From NCBI GenBank assembly GCA_001662425.1, contig BDDC01000015.1:162020-195323 (forward strand): a stretch of 33,304 bases of DNA, in the 5' to 3' direction. The translations under genes and the position numbers were made by a program. How positions within the stretch are numbered: the stretch's first letter is position 1; every line of letters starts with the position of its first letter. Under the pieces are notes generated by a model. The model did no database searches. It was not told the DNA's origin and saw only the letters and a program-made list of their open reading frames with translations. The DNA is from Chlamydomonas sphaeroides. Its lineage: Eukaryota > Chlorophyta > Chlorophyceae > Chlamydomonadales > Chlamydomonadaceae. This document shows positions 32,678-33,304 of this stretch, in pieces.

Positions 32678-33252
32678 GGCGGCATGGCATGGCATGGGCG
32701 CAGCAGCGCTGTCGGCCCCACCTGCGTCCTCCTACGTCCCAGCTCAGGTTTATCCGTCAGGCTTCACTACCCTCACAGGGCGCAACAGCAACACCCCTCC
32801 ACGCTATGTGCAAACTGGCACTCTACATCCGGCCCGCACCGCCTCATGCCATCAAGGCATGCAATTATAAGAAACAGGATCCAGTAACATGAGAAGTCAG
32901 CCGGCGGCGGGGCCTGTCCGGTCTGACCAACGCGTTGAGCATTCGTGTCACGATATGTCTTAAGAAGATGGCACACACCAAGAGTAAACCAAAACTGCCC
33001 TGGACCGCCCTGACTGACCCCATGGGCAGGAGCCACTGGCGCAAGGCTTATCATCATATGTTATGCAAGAGCCACAGGCGGGCCCGACGCAACTGCCGCA
33101 AGAAAGCACGGCCGCTCAGCGCCGCGACAAACCTTGCAGCCCCAACCCCAGCGGGGTGAGCTGCCAGCACTTGGAAAGCTCACGTCCGCTGCCCCTCAAC
33201 CCGGCAAGCAAGGATTGCAGCCGCTACACGCGTGACGGCGTGCGCGTGCCGC

Positions 33253-33304
33253 TTACGGCTGCTCCGGCACGGGGCCGGGCACCGCCGAGACCTGCGGGTT
33301 GGCG
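33253..33304 (-). CDS. Possible C-terminal end of a gene running off the right edge
   Basis: On the minus strand the last 52 bases read in one frame as ANPQVSAVPGPVPEQP followed by TAA at 33255-33253. The G/C third-base preference and the downstream TGTAA at 32677-32673 are the only support. A possible acceptor, cccgcag, lies inside the read, so only VSAVPGPVPEQP may be exonic. Nothing can be said about its function. Confidence 0.22.
   Translation of the reverse strand, partial: ANPQVSAVPGPVPEQP

Larger units (their letters stand above)
30705..33252. other. Intergenic 3' flank; no gene supported
   Basis: About 2.5 kb follow the small plus-strand gene. The first 1.3 kb is GC-rich with several long but featureless open frames on both strands, none with a family motif. 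No plus-strand TGTAA occurs until 32344, too far to be that gene's poly(A) signal. A 14-bp tandem repeat, caccctcctgctgg, is at 31723-31750 with a partial third copy. From about 32.3 kb the DNA becomes less GC-rich. Confidence 0.5.

Noticed and set aside
32935..33159. Short basic plus-strand frame (ATG at 32968, contains GRSHWRKAYHHMLCKS)
   Set aside because: Interesting Lys/Arg/His-rich composition, but about 63 codons, no promoter, poly(A) or family support.
1..33304. tRNA, rRNA, snRNA and complete transposon genes
   Set aside because: No B-box-like or conserved rRNA sequence, no reverse transcriptase, integrase or transposase motif, and no paired terminal repeats were noticed by eye. A covariance-model or repeat-library search would be decisive.

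Overview
This window looks like nuclear DNA of a GC-rich green alga of the Chlamydomonas/Volvox group. The evidence is: high GC; genes cut into many short exons with GTGCGG/GTGAGC-type donors and CCGCAG/CTGCAG-type acceptors; TGTAA-type poly(A) signals; an OPR-like helical-repeat protein; and a very large AP2-domain protein full of Ala/Gly/Pro/Tyr tracts. No bacterial operon, rRNA, tRNA, CRISPR array or complete transposon was recognised. All gene models were spliced by hand from the sequence. In the four large models and the small fifth one every exon phase joins without a stop, which is good internal support.

Layout. (1) 769-6871, minus: 8-exon, about 1589-aa protein with a long disordered N-terminal half and an OPR/FASTK-like helical-repeat C-terminal half, probably an organelle RNA factor; its likely poly(A) signal is at 394-398. 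(2) About 6.9-13.5 kb: a gene-poor stretch with alternating strand composition, compact hairpins, short repeats, one puzzling long open frame, a cysteine-rich vestige and a possible spliced transcript ending near 12.8 kb. (3) 13715-17007, minus: 11-exon, 480-aa SET-domain protein of the Rubisco large-subunit methyltransferase (LSMT) family, with two active-site positions that differ from the family. (4) 18342-21107, minus: 7-exon, 317-aa HAD-superfamily phosphatase with an organelle-type leader and all four HAD motifs. (5) 22022-28793, minus: 10-exon, 1529-aa protein with one AP2/ERF DNA-binding domain near its N-terminus and more than 1100 residues of low-complexity sequence. (6) 30203-30704, plus: a two-exon, 129-aa basic protein, possibly a mitochondrial large-subunit ribosomal protein of the mL59/mL64 type. 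(7) 30.7-33.25 kb: no confident gene; the last bases may hold the 3' end of another minus-strand gene.

The four big genes lie head-to-tail on the minus strand and the small gene diverges from the AP2 gene. At least two, and perhaps four, of the products are plausibly organelle-directed (OPR-like, LSMT-like, HAD with leader, mitoribosomal-like). Clustering of nuclear genes does not imply an operon here. I did not find a clear new multigene system. The strongest leads are the atypical LSMT-like active site, the plant/algal HAD protein of unknown substrate, the giant AP2 protein and the unexplained 6.5-kb gap.
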